Program-made: the position numbers and the translations under genes
Shown here: positions 16,639 through 24,724 of the stretch, in pieces
Layout: each line of letters opens with the position of its first letter
Position numbering within the stretch: position 1 is the stretch's first letter
Notes under the pieces: model-generated
Databases searched by the model: none
The model's input: only the letters and a program-made list of their open reading frames with translations
Told to the model about the DNA's origin: nothing
Source: DATMGU01 sp035555315
GTDB taxonomy: Bacteria; Pseudomonadota; Alphaproteobacteria; ATCC43930; CGMCC-115725
Assembly: GCA_035555315.1 (NCBI GenBank)
Contig: DATMGU010000041.1
Location: 36,846 to 100,845 of the forward strand
Length of the DNA: 64,000 nt
Direction of reading: 5' to 3'

Positions 16639-18160
16639 CGGGCAATCGATCGCGCGAGATATGATCGGAGAACTTGGTGGTGGCCCCGTCGAAGTTCAGG
16701 ATGACCTTGCCGATCGGTCCGTGCCGCTGCTTGGCGATGATCACTTCGCCCGTGCCATGCACCTCTTCCAAACGGGTGTGCCAGCGCTCGTAGCGATCGT
16801 TGAATTTCTCGCTGCTTTCGTCCGGCGTGCGCATCGGCTCGCTGCGGCCGAGGTAATATTCCTCGCGGAACACGAACATGACGACGTCGGCGTCCTGTTC
16901 GATCGAGCCGCTTTCGCGAAGATCCGACAGCATGGGGCGCTTATCCTCGCGTTGCTCGACCGCGCGGCTCAACTGTGAGAGCGCGATGACCGGTACATTC
17001 AGCTCCTTGGCGAGCGCTTTCAACCCACGGGTGATCTCCGAGACTTCCTGCACGCGGTTTTCGGGCCCGCGGCTGGAGCCGCTGGGGCCGGCCATCAGCA
17101 GCTGCAGATAATCGACGATGATGAGGTTGAGACCTTGCTGCCGCATCAGGCGGCGCGCGCGGGTGCGCAGCGCGGTGATCGACAGGGCGGGGGTGTCGTC
17201 GATAAACAGCGGTGTCGAGGTCAGCTCCTGGCTGGCCACCACGAACCGCTCGAACTCGTCGCGACCGACCTCGCCCCGGCGGATCTTGTCCGAGGATACG
17301 CCCGAGGCCTCGGACAGCACGCGGGCCGCCAGCTGTTCCGCCGACATTTCCAGCGAGAAGAACCCGACGACGGCGCCGTCCTCCGCCGTCATCCGTCCGT
17401 CGGCGCCGCGCACCGGCCGATAGGCCTTGGCCGCGTTGAACGCGATGTTGGTGGCGAGCGCGGTTTTTCCCATCGAGGGACGACCGGCGAGAATCAGCAG
17501 ATCCGAGGGATGAAGCCCGCCCAACAGCCGGTCCAGCTCGGTGAAGCCGGACGACACGCCGGTCGTCTTGCCGCTGCGCTTATAGGCTGTCTCCGCCAAG
17601 GCCACCGCATCGATGATGGCTTGGCGGAAAGGCTTGAAGCCGCCGTCGGTCTGGCCCGCCGTCGCCAGTTCGAACAGCTTCTTCTCCGCCACCTGGATCT
17701 GCTGGCCGGCCGCATGATCGATATCCTGGGCATAGGCATCGTTGACGACGTCGTCGCCGATGCCGATGAGCTGCCGACGGAGATAGAGATCGTGGATCGT
17801 CCGGCCGTAATCGCCGGCATTGATGATGGTGACGACCGAGGCGGCGAGACGGGCGAGGTACTGGGCACCCCCCACCTCGGCCAGCGCCTCGTCCTGATCG
17901 AACAGGTTTTTCAGGGTCACCGGGTTGGCGATCTGGCCGCGCTCGATCAGCTTGACGATCGCCGCGTAGATGCGGCCATGGGCGGCATCGGCGAAATGGT
18001 CCGGCAACAGGAATTCGGCGACCCGTTGATAGGTGCCGTTGTTGACCAGGATCGCGCCGAGCAGGGCCTGTTCGGCCTCCGCATTATGGGGCGGTGTACG
18101 GTAGGTCGGCAGCGGGGTTTCCGACCAAGAGGCGGGCGAGGGCGACAAAGCGATATCCAT
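16625..18160 (-). CDS. dnaB: Replicative DNA helicase DnaB
   Basis: Hexameric replication-fork helicase, 511 aa. The N-terminal domain begins PPHNAEAEQALLGAILV, a linker follows, then the RecA-like domain with Walker A AGRPSMGKTA, Walker B LIIVDYLQLL, the arginine-finger region LRESGSIEQDADVV and a C-terminal ATP-site segment IIAKQRHGPIG. There is no intein insertion. It lies 37 bp downstream of cfa and overlaps alr. Confidence 0.97.
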   Translation of the reverse strand: MDIALSPSPASWSETPLPTYRTPPHNAEAEQALLGAILVNNGTYQRVAEFLLPDHFADAAHGRIYAAIVKLIERGQIANPVTLKNLFDQDEALAEVGGAQYLARLAASVVTIINAGDYGRTIHDLYLRRQLIGIGDDVVNDAYAQDIDHAAGQQIQVAEKKLFELATAGQTDGGFKPFRQAIIDAVALAETAYKRSGKTTGVSSGFTELDRLLGGLHPSDLLILAGRPSMGKTALATNIAFNAAKAYRPVRGADGRMTAEDGAVVGFFSLEMSAEQLAARVLSEASGVSSDKIRRGEVGRDEFERFVVASQELTSTPLFIDDTPALSITALRTRARRLMRQQGLNLIIVDYLQLLMAGPSGSSRGPENRVQEVSEITRGLKALAKELNVPVIALSQLSRAVEQREDKRPMLSDLRESGSIEQDADVVMFVFREEYYLGRSEPMRTPDESSEKFNDRYERWHTRLEEVHGTGEVIIAKQRHGPIGKVILNFDGATTKFSDHISRDRLPDAHF

Positions 18161-18197
18161 GACGGGACGCTATCAGCTTGCGGCGCCTCTCACGCGA

Positions 18198-19478
18198 TCA
18201 TTTCTCCGCGCGGACCTGTGGATAACGGGGATCGGCTGTCTCGGCGTCGCTGTCGTCGATCGCCGGGTCGACCGGATGGGCGGCTTCCCAGGCGCCGATA
18301 TAGTCGCGCGTCAGCGGCACGGCATCGATCCGCTTGGAGAGCTGGAGCTGGAACACCATCATGTCCTGCACCCGGAATGACGCCTCGGAGCCGGCCAGAT
18401 AGAATTCCCACATCCGGCAAAACCGCTCATCATAGATCGCTCGGACTCGGTCCCAATTGGCCATGAACCGCTCGCGCCAATGGCGCAGGGTCTCGGCGTA
18501 GTGCAGGCGCAGGACCTCGACATCGGTGACCCAAAGGCCGGCGCGCTCGATCGGCGCCATCACCTCGGACAAGGCGGGGATGTAGCCGCCGGGGAAGATA
18601 TATTTGCGGATCCAGGGGTTGGTGGCCGACGGACCGTCGCGCCGGCCGATCGAATGGATCACCGCGACGCCGTCATCCGTCAGCAATTCCGCGACCTTGT
18701 CGAAATATTCCTGATAGTGCAGCACGCCGACATGCTCGAACATGCCGACCGACACGATGCGGTCGTAGCGGTTCTTCTCCAGCCGATAATCCTGCAGGTG
18801 GAAGCGTGCCCGGTCGGCGATGCCGGCCTTTTGCGCGCGCGTCGTCGCCAGCTTCATCTGTTCCGTCGACAGCGTCAGCCCGGTGACGTCGACACTGGCT
18901 TCCTGGGCGAGATAGAGGGCGAGGCCACCCCAGCCCGATCCGATATCCAGGACCTTTTGCCCGGGGCTCAACAGCAGCTTGGCCGCCAGATGCCGTTTCT
19001 TGTTCGCCTGCGCCCGCTCCAGACTGTCCGACGGATCGGCGAAATAGGCGCAGGAATATTGCCGGTCGACGTCAAGGAACAGGTCGTAAAGCACCCCCGA
19101 CAGATCGTAGTGATGCTCGACATTGGTGCGCGCCCGGCCGATCGGATTGTACTGCTGGAATATCCGGAACCAGTAATCGAGCCCGTGGGTGAAATATCGC
19201 AAGCCGCTGCGTGGCGTCTGCTCGATGTTCTCCATCATCAGGTTGAGAAAATCGAGCAGAGTGCCTTCCTCGATGGTCAGCGTGCCGTCCATATAGGCTT
19301 CGCCCGTGGCCAATCGCGGGTTCATCGCCATTTTGCGGTGCAGTGCCTTGTCGTGGAGCCGAATCGCCGCGGTGAAACCGGGGCGGGCGCCTTCGATCAC
19401 ATGAGTGCGACCGTTGGCATCGATCAGCGTCAAGCGACCGATCCGAATGATTTGGCGCAGCAGAAAGACAAGAAGCAT
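18198..19478 (-). CDS. cfa: Cyclopropane-fatty-acyl-phospholipid synthase-like methyltransferase
   Basis: SAM-dependent enzyme that methylenates unsaturated phospholipid acyl chains at the membrane, 426 aa. The N-terminal lipid-binding domain (LATGEAYMDGTLTIEEGTLL) precedes VEHHYDLSGVLYDLFLD, the SAM site VLDIGSGWGGLALYLA and GMFEHVG. At the place of the E. coli active-site Cys (NACAGAFR) it reads LAGSEASFR, so the Cys appears replaced by Ser, as in some family members. It is upstream of dnaB on the same strand; expression is probably driven from the AT-rich 19480-19550 region. Confidence 0.9.
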   Translation of the reverse strand: MLLVFLLRQIIRIGRLTLIDANGRTHVIEGARPGFTAAIRLHDKALHRKMAMNPRLATGEAYMDGTLTIEEGTLLDFLNLMMENIEQTPRSGLRYFTHGLDYWFRIFQQYNPIGRARTNVEHHYDLSGVLYDLFLDVDRQYSCAYFADPSDSLERAQANKKRHLAAKLLLSPGQKVLDIGSGWGGLALYLAQEASVDVTGLTLSTEQMKLATTRAQKAGIADRARFHLQDYRLEKNRYDRIVSVGMFEHVGVLHYQEYFDKVAELLTDDGVAVIHSIGRRDGPSATNPWIRKYIFPGGYIPALSEVMAPIERAGLWVTDVEVLRLHYAETLRHWRERFMANWDRVRAIYDERFCRMWEFYLAGSEASFRVQDMMVFQLQLSKRIDAVPLTRDYIGAWEAAHPVDPAIDDSDAETADPRYPQVRAEK

Positions 19479-19623
19479 GGCACTGCTCCGTAACGGTTTC
19501 CAAACGTTAACGGTTGATCATAATCATTCTAATTATCCGACGTCGATACCGAGTTCGGGGTGATGCCGGCATATCTGGGGTGACTTGAGCGGGCGGCTCC
19601 TCTCGCGACGCGGGAGCGGCAAG

Positions 19624-19671
19624 CCAGACTCGGGACGGACCAGATTCGGGATGGACCCGACTCGGGACAAG
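19624..19671. repeat. Three tandem copies of a 16-bp unit
   Basis: CCAGACTCGGGACGGA, CCAGATTCGGGATGGA and CCCGACTCGGGACAAG occur back to back at 19624-19639, 19640-19655 and 19656-19671. They fill the space between the rplI terminator and the cfa upstream region. The rest of 19479-19690 holds no gene; an AT-rich stretch near 19510-19540 is the probable cfa promoter. Confidence 0.85.
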
Positions 19672-19690
19672 CGAGGTCAGGTCAAAAGAG

Positions 19691-19720
19691 AACAGCCCCG
19701 GACCAAAGGCCGGGGCTGTT
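19691..19720 (-). terminator. Intrinsic terminator of the rpsF-rplI operon
   Basis: An 11-bp perfect stem (AACAGCCCCGG / CCGGGGCTGTT) with an 8-nt loop lies 47 bp after the rplI stop. On the minus strand it is followed by CTCTTTTGACC, a short T-run, matching a rho-independent terminator. Confidence 0.85.
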
Positions 19721-19766
19721 CAGAGTGCTTGTCCTTGGCTCACGGCGCCGAAAGGGTGCCGGGCTG

Positions 19767-20333
19767 TTATTCGGTGACGGCTTCCTCATCGGCGATCGCC
19801 TCGTCGACGAGTTCATCTTCCGCCGCTTCGTCGGCCATATCATCCGGCTTGGTCGACAGCCCCTTGGCCTGCGCCTCGGCCTCGTCCGCGGATTGGGCGA
19901 TATTCGCGGTCACCAGGATGGCGACCTCGGGATGCAGCCGGACCTTCACGGGATGCAGGCCCAGGGTCTTGATCGGGCTCTCCAGCGATACCTGGCGCCG
20001 TTCGACGGTAAAGCCGGCTTCGCTGATGGCGTCCGCCACGTCGCGCCCCGTGACCGAACCGTAAAGCTGCCCGGTCTCGCCGGCCTGGCGCAGCACCACG
20101 AATGTCAGCCCTTCAAGCTTGGTCGCGACCTGCTCGGCCTCGCCCTTGAGCCGCAGATTGGTGGCTTCGAGCTGCACGCGCTGGGTTTCGAACTGCGCCA
20201 TGTTTTCCTTGGTTGCGCGCAACGCCTTGCGTTGCGGCAGCAGGAAGTTGCGTGCGTAACCCGGCTTTACCTTGACCACCTGGCCCATCTGGCCCAGGTG
20301 CTCGACACGCTCCAACAGGACGACATCGACCAT
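19767..20333 (-). CDS. rplI: 50S ribosomal protein bL9
   Basis: Large-subunit ribosomal protein, 188 aa. The N-domain is VDVVLLERVEHLGQMGQVVKVK followed by GYARNFLLPQRKA, then a long connecting helix and the C-domain with LYGSVTGRDVADAI. An unusually long acidic tail (AAEDELVDEAIADEEAVTE) follows. The start is placed at the second of two adjacent ATGs (20333) because GGAG is 7 nt upstream; the alternative is 20336. It overlaps the DUF2232 stop (TGATG). Confidence 0.96.
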   Translation of the reverse strand: MVDVVLLERVEHLGQMGQVVKVKPGYARNFLLPQRKALRATKENMAQFETQRVQLEATNLRLKGEAEQVATKLEGLTFVVLRQAGETGQLYGSVTGRDVADAISEAGFTVERRQVSLESPIKTLGLHPVKVRLHPEVAILVTANIAQSADEAEAQAKGLSTKPDDMADEAAEDELVDEAIADEEAVTE

Positions 20334-21391
20334 CATTCTTCTCCCGAGGATGGGGTAGATCGGGCAAGACGCCCCCTCAACCCGACCCATTGCTCGATCA
20401 TTCCCAAGGCGACGATCACGACGATCGGCCACCCCAATAAAAACAACGCGACATAGATTCCGACCAGAATCGGAACCCGCGCCTTAACCCGCTTGGCCAG
20501 CGCATGGACCACCGCCAAACCGCCGAAGAACAGCGGTACGGCGAGGATAAGCGCCAGATTTCGGCCGATCACGCCGGCCTCGCCCGTATCCACCGCACCC
20601 AGCAGAACCGCCGCCGCGAACGCCACCGGTATCACGACCGGAACCGTGATCGCCGCGACCGTCGGCGAGGGCCGAAGATTGCGGCCGAAGCGGACCAGCA
20701 CGCCCTGCGCCAGCACCCCGTTGACCGCCAGCATCAGCACCCAGAACGTCGCCATCAGACCCGGCAGCCACGCCGCGAATTGAGTGGCTATCTCGGCGAG
20801 CCGGGCATCGGCCATTCCCGCCGTCGCCCCAGTCCCCGACCCGGGCAACGCGCCCAGGGCATCGATCAAAAACTGCCGAACCGAGGCCTCGATGTCGCCA
20901 TGATCACCCGCCAGGAACGGCAGGGCGAGAATGAAGGCCACCAAGGCAAAGCCGCATAACCACGACACCAGCCCACCCGGCGGATACCATTCCACCGCTA
21001 TCTTCACCCGCCCGCCCAGCCCATCTTGGTGAGCCGGCCCATCTTGGTGAGCCGAGCTACCCTCCGGCGGCATACCATCGACCGCGACCGGTCGGCAGCG
21101 CAGGGCTTGCCGGACGACAAAGCCGACCGGCAGTCCGATCGTCGCGGCGAACTGAGCGGCGGCCATCGGTCCACCGATGAGCGCGATAGCCAGAGCCCCG
21201 ACCGCTCCCGCCACCACCACGGCCGGGGTGCCGAGGCCGAGGCCCACGGCGAACACCGGCAAAGGTGCCAGATAGACCAGGATCATCCCGCCGAGGCCGC
21301 CGGCCACCACCGCCAGATACATCGCGGCGGCGATCAGGCCGCCGACCGCGGCGATCAGCAGGGACCGGCTGTTCGGTAGCGCCTGGTACAC
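20333..21391 (-). CDS. DUF2232 membrane protein between S18 and L9 genes
   Basis: Multi-spanning inner-membrane protein, 352 aa, with about eight hydrophobic segments (from LLIAAVGGLIAAAMYLAVVA to ILVGIYVALFLLGWPIVVIV), matching the DUF2232/YybS-like family. This gene is regularly inserted between rpsR and rplI in alphaproteobacteria, but its role is unknown. A hydrophilic insert (SSAHQDGPAHQDGLGG) comes from an 18-bp in-frame tandem duplication. Translation is coupled to rplI by an overlapping stop/start. Confidence 0.85.
   Translation of the reverse strand: MYQALPNSRSLLIAAVGGLIAAAMYLAVVAGGLGGMILVYLAPLPVFAVGLGLGTPAVVVAGAVGALAIALIGGPMAAAQFAATIGLPVGFVVRQALRCRPVAVDGMPPEGSSAHQDGPAHQDGLGGRVKIAVEWYPPGGLVSWLCGFALVAFILALPFLAGDHGDIEASVRQFLIDALGALPGSGTGATAGMADARLAEIATQFAAWLPGLMATFWVLMLAVNGVLAQGVLVRFGRNLRPSPTVAAITVPVVIPVAFAAAVLLGAVDTGEAGVIGRNLALILAVPLFFGGLAVVHALAKRVKARVPILVGIYVALFLLGWPIVVIVALGMIEQWVGLRGRLARSTPSSGEE
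21020..21055. repeat. In-frame 18-bp tandem duplication inside the DUF2232 gene
   Basis: CCCATCTTGGTGAGCCGG (21020-21037) is followed directly by CCCATCTTGGTGAGCCGA (21038-21055), 17 of 18 identical. It duplicates six codons in a hydrophilic loop and keeps the frame. Confidence 0.9.
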
Positions 21392-21436
21392 CGTTTCGGC
21401 CGCCGGCCAGGGGCTTTATTCGGCCCCTGACGGCTC

Positions 21437-21727
21437 CTAGTTCAGGATGTACGGCAGGAGGCCGATGAAGCGGGCACGCTTGATGGCTTGCGCCAACTCG
21501 CGCTGCTTCTTGGCCGATACCGCCGTGATCCGGCTGGGGACGATCTTGCCGCGCTCGGAAATGAACCGTTGCAGCAGCTTGATGTCCTTGTAGTCGATCT
21601 TCGGCGCGTTGGGGCCGGAGAACGGGCAGGTCTTGTGCCGCCGGAAAAACGGCCGGCGGGTTGCCGCCGGACGGGCGCCGGCTCCGCCGGCGTCTGTGCG
21701 TTCGGCGCCGCGATCATTGCCCCTCAT
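21437..21727 (-). CDS. rpsR: 30S ribosomal protein bS18
   Basis: Small-subunit protein that pairs with bS6 on the platform, 96 aa. The core is RHKTCPFSGPNAPKIDYKDI, LLQRFISERGKIVPSRITAVS and KRARFIGLLPY. It has an N-terminal extension of about 25 residues rich in Ala, Arg and Gly (GAERTDAGGAGARPAATRR). The start overlaps the rpsF stop by 4 bp (ATGA). Confidence 0.96.
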   Translation of the reverse strand: MRGNDRGAERTDAGGAGARPAATRRPFFRRHKTCPFSGPNAPKIDYKDIKLLQRFISERGKIVPSRITAVSAKKQRELAQAIKRARFIGLLPYILN

Positions 21728-22173
21728 TCTTCAGTCGCTCCCATAGAACGCTCGCCGCCGAAGCCGCCGCGATCACCGCCAAAACCACCACGCTCGCCGC
21801 CGAAGCCGCCACGATCGCCAAAGCTGCGCCGCGGCCGTTCCTCACGGTTGCCACGACCCTGCATGACGGCGGACGGGCCTTCCTCAAGCTCGTCGACCCG
21901 CAGCGTCAGATAGCGCAGCACGTCCTCGTTGATCCGCATGGTGCGTTCCATCTCCAGGATCGCCGCCGGCGGAGCATCGATATTGAACAGGACGTAGTGA
22001 CCCTTGCGATTTTTCTTGATGCGAAACGCGAGGTTTTTGAGGCCCCAGTATTCCTTCTTGGACACCGTGCCACCTTGATCGGTGATCAGCGTCGAGAAGG
22101 TTTCCATCAGCGCTTCGACTTGCGCGCCAGAAATGTCCTGGCGTGCGATAAACACGCTTTCGTAAAGCGACAT
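21724..22173 (-). CDS. rpsF: 30S ribosomal protein bS6 with RGG-like tail
   Basis: Small-subunit protein, 149 aa. The core is MSLYESVFIARQDISGAQV, KEYWGLKNLAFRIKKNRKGHY and MRINEDVLRYLTLRVDELEEG. After residue 105 comes a low-complexity tail with three near-identical GGFGG(E/D)R repeats, reminiscent of RGG RNA-binding tails. The ATG at 22173 has AAGGGG 10 nt upstream. It leads the operon rpsF-rpsR-DUF2232-rplI. Confidence 0.96.
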   Translation of the reverse strand: MSLYESVFIARQDISGAQVEALMETFSTLITDQGGTVSKKEYWGLKNLAFRIKKNRKGHYVLFNIDAPPAAILEMERTMRINEDVLRYLTLRVDELEEGPSAVMQGRGNREERPRRSFGDRGGFGGERGGFGGDRGGFGGERSMGATEE

Positions 22174-22281
22174 ACCGAACGAACCCCTTATGGCTGTTGG
22201 TGACTCGGTGCTGATCGAACGGTTCGACGAAGCCTGCCGAGTCCAAGCCGGCGGTAGACCGGCAAGGAGTTGAGGGCGCGC
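22174..22281 (-). promoter_or_regulatory. rpsF leader, possible S6:S18 feedback element
   Basis: The roughly 100-nt leader contains a GCCGG-TCTACCG-CCGGC hairpin that displays CCG in its loop. Bacterial rpsF leaders often carry a structure with conserved CCG bound by the S6:S18 complex for autoregulation. The fit here was judged by eye only. Confidence 0.3.
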
Positions 22282-22309
22282 AATATACACAAATCGAAAT
22301 GCCCCGCAA
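22282..22309 (-). promoter_or_regulatory. Promoter of the rpsF operon
   Basis: On the minus strand a -35 TTGCGG (22304-22309) and a -10 TATATT (22282-22287) are separated by 16 bp. The region lies between rpsF and the divergent fabD. Confidence 0.6.
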
Positions 22310-22331
22310 GCGCGCTTCGGACACCTCGGGC

Positions 22332-22359
22332 TTGACAGGCTTGGGGTCCTCGCTATCAC
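22332..22359 (+). promoter_or_regulatory. Promoter of fabD
   Basis: A consensus -35 TTGACA (22332-22337), a 16-bp spacer and TATCAC (22354-22359) lie about 30 bp before the fabD GTG. They are back to back with the rpsF promoter. Confidence 0.6.
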
Positions 22360-22388
22360 TGACCGCCATTTTGTGGGGGGACCAACTT

Positions 22389-23342
22389 GTGACGAAGCGT
22401 ACATTCGTCTTTCCCGGACAGGGCTCGCAAGCCGTTGGCATGGGGGCCGAGCTGGTCGCGGCGTTCCCTCTGGCGCGCGAGATCTTCCAGGAGGTCGACG
22501 ACGCCCTGGAGCAGCATCTGTCCAAGCTGATGCGCGAGGGGCCGGAGGAGACGCTGACGCTGACGGAAAACGCCCAGCCGGCGCTGTTGACGATGAGCAT
22601 CGCGATCCTGCGCGTGATCGAGCGCGAGGGGGGCTTCAAGCTCGCCGATAAAGCAGTCTTCGTCGCCGGCCATTCGTTGGGCGAGTATTCGGCGCTGGCC
22701 GCGGCCGGTGCGTTCTCGCTGGCGGACGCGGCTCGATTGGTGAAACGGCGTGGTTTGGCGATGCAGCGCGCGGTACCGGTGGGCGAGGGCGCCATGGCGG
22801 CCCTGATCGGTGTCGAGATCGACATCGGACGGGCGATCGCCGAGCAAGCGGCGGCGGATACGGGTGCCGTCTGCGCCGTCGCCAACGACAATGGCGGCGG
22901 TCAATTGGTGCTGAGCGGCGCCGCGGAGGCGGTCAATCGAGCGATCGTGGTCGCCACCGAACGAGGCGTCAAGCGCGCCATCCTGCTGCAGGTCAGCGCC
23001 CCTTTCCACTCGCCGCTGATGGCACCCGCGGCGGACGAAATGGCCGAGGCGCTGAGCGAAATCGAGCTCAAGGTGCCGTCGGTGCCGGTCGTGGCGAACG
23101 TCACGGCGGAGGCGGTGAAAGATCCCGACCGGATTCGGCCCCTGCTGGTCGAACAGGTGACCGGGCTGGTGCGCTGGCGCGAGAGCATCGGCTATCTGAA
23201 GCAGCAGGGGGTCGAGCAGATCGTCGAGCTGGGCGCCGGCAAGGTGCTGTCCGGTCTGGTGCGCCGCATCGATCGTGAGTTCGCGACCACCTCGGTCGCC
23301 ACGCCGGCCGAGGTGGAAGCCGTGTTGAAGCTGCTCAGCTGA
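22389..23342 (+). CDS. fabD: Malonyl-CoA:ACP transacylase FabD
   Basis: Transfers malonyl from CoA to acyl carrier protein to start fatty-acid elongation, 317 aa. It has TFVFPGQGSQAVGMG at the N-terminus, the nucleophile Ser96 in GHSLGEYSAL and the catalytic His region APFHSPLM. The start is GTG at 22389; the longer frame from 22299 would include its own promoter. It heads fabD-fabG-acpP-fabF. Confidence 0.96.
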   Translation: MTKRTFVFPGQGSQAVGMGAELVAAFPLAREIFQEVDDALEQHLSKLMREGPEETLTLTENAQPALLTMSIAILRVIEREGGFKLADKAVFVAGHSLGEYSALAAAGAFSLADAARLVKRRGLAMQRAVPVGEGAMAALIGVEIDIGRAIAEQAAADTGAVCAVANDNGGGQLVLSGAAEAVNRAIVVATERGVKRAILLQVSAPFHSPLMAPAADEMAEALSEIELKVPSVPVVANVTAEAVKDPDRIRPLLVEQVTGLVRWRESIGYLKQQGVEQIVELGAGKVLSGLVRRIDREFATTSVATPAEVEAVLKLLS

Positions 23343-23376
23343 CAACACCTCCCAAGCTACTAGGAGTATACCTTTC

Positions 23377-24114
23377 ATGTTCGATCTTACCGGCAAGACG
23401 GCTCTCGTCACCGGCGCCACCGGCGGCATAGGCGGAGCGATCGCCCGGACGCTGCATGCCCAGGGGGCTACCGTGATGCTCGCTGGGACGCGCCAAGGCG
23501 TGCTGGATGAGTTGGTTGCCGAGTTGGGCGAGCGCGCGCATGCCGCCGCCGCGGATCTGGCGGATGCCGCCCAGGCGGACGATCTGGTGCGGCGTGCCGA
23601 AGCGGCGATGGGGCAGCTCGACATTCTGGTGAACAATGCCGGATTCGCGCGCGATGGCCTGGCCTTGCGCATGAAGGACGCGGATTGGGCGGCGGTGCTC
23701 GACGTCAATCTGGGGGCGGCATTCCGGCTGTCCCGGGCGGCGCTCAAGGGCATGATGCGCCGCCGGGCCGGCCGCATCATCTCGATCTCGTCCGTCGTCG
23801 GCACCAGCGGCAATCCGGGGCAGGCGAATTACGTCGCCGCCAAGGCCGGCCTGGTCGGTTTGAGCAAGGCGCTGGCCGCCGAGGTCGCGACGCGCGGGAT
23901 CACCGTCAATTGCGTGGCCCCCGGCTTTATCGCGACGCCGATGACCGACAGCCTGACGGATGCGCAAAAAGAGCGGATCTTCGCGACGATCCCCACCAGC
24001 CGCATGGGAACGCCCGACGAGATCGCCGCCGCCGTCATCTATTTGGCGAGCGATGAGGCCGCCTACGTCACGGGGCAGACACTGCATGTCAATGGTGGCA
24101 TGTTGATGGTCTGA
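23377..24114 (+). CDS. fabG: 3-oxoacyl-ACP reductase FabG
   Basis: NADPH-dependent ketoreductase of fatty-acid elongation, 245 aa. It shows TGATGGIG, NNAGFARDGLALRM, ISISSVVGTSGNPGQANYVAAK (with catalytic Ser, Tyr, Lys all present) and the C-terminal YVTGQTLHVNGGMLMV. AGGAG lies 10-11 nt before the ATG. It is 34 bp after fabD. Confidence 0.96.
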   Translation: MFDLTGKTALVTGATGGIGGAIARTLHAQGATVMLAGTRQGVLDELVAELGERAHAAAADLADAAQADDLVRRAEAAMGQLDILVNNAGFARDGLALRMKDADWAAVLDVNLGAAFRLSRAALKGMMRRRAGRIISISSVVGTSGNPGQANYVAAKAGLVGLSKALAAEVATRGITVNCVAPGFIATPMTDSLTDAQKERIFATIPTSRMGTPDEIAAAVIYLASDEAAYVTGQTLHVNGGMLMV

Positions 24115-24378
24115 AAAGGCGGAGGGGGCCAGACGCCCGGTGCTGGCAAACCCCATGGAACTATGATAATGCACCGCACCTTCGACTGGGGTCGCCATGG
24201 CGCGACGTTTCGCGGGAGTCTTTCGCGGCCGGCCCCAGCTAATCGGCTTCTCGTGATGGTTGGCCGGCTCGCGTCGGCCGACCGGCGGGTGCGCCAGAGA
24301 TGACGTTATGCAGCCGCGGGTTGATCGTTAATGAGACGTCGACCCTGCATTCTAGATGTTCCACCTGAGGATTACGAA

Positions 24379-24612
24379 ATGAGTGATGTCGCCGAACGGG
24401 TTAAGAAGATCGTTGTCGAGCATCTCGGCGTCGACGAGGCTAAGGTGACCGAAAACGCAAGCTTCATCGACGATCTGGGCGCCGACAGCCTGGATACCGT
24501 CGAACTCGTCATGGCCTTCGAAGAGGAATTCGGTTGCGAGATCCCCGACGACGCGGCGGAAAAGATCATTACCGTGAAGGACGCGGTGAGCTTTATCGAC
24601 GCCCATTCGTAA
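24379..24612 (+). CDS. acpP: Acyl carrier protein
   Basis: Carrier of growing acyl chains, 77 aa, acidic. The phosphopantetheine site is Ser37 in GADSLDTVELVMAFEEEFG. The start at 24379 (MSDVAERVKK) has GAGG upstream; the longer frame from 24331 is leader sequence. A 264-bp spacer (24115-24378) separates it from fabG. That spacer shows no gene and presumably holds an acpP promoter, as high independent expression of acpP is usual. Confidence 0.97.
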   Translation: MSDVAERVKKIVVEHLGVDEAKVTENASFIDDLGADSLDTVELVMAFEEEFGCEIPDDAAEKIITVKDAVSFIDAHS

Positions 24613-24724
24613 TCATGATGAACAAGATCGAAGGCGGCCGCGTTTCTGCCTTCGAGGCGACGGACTCGGCAGGTGCGCCTGCCCAGTCCGCCGATCGTGG
24701 ACCAATAAGTTTGCGTGATCGATC

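Noticed and set aside
17135..18466. 443-codon open frame antisense to dnaB
   Set aside because: Overlaps the well-supported dnaB gene and shows no family motifs.
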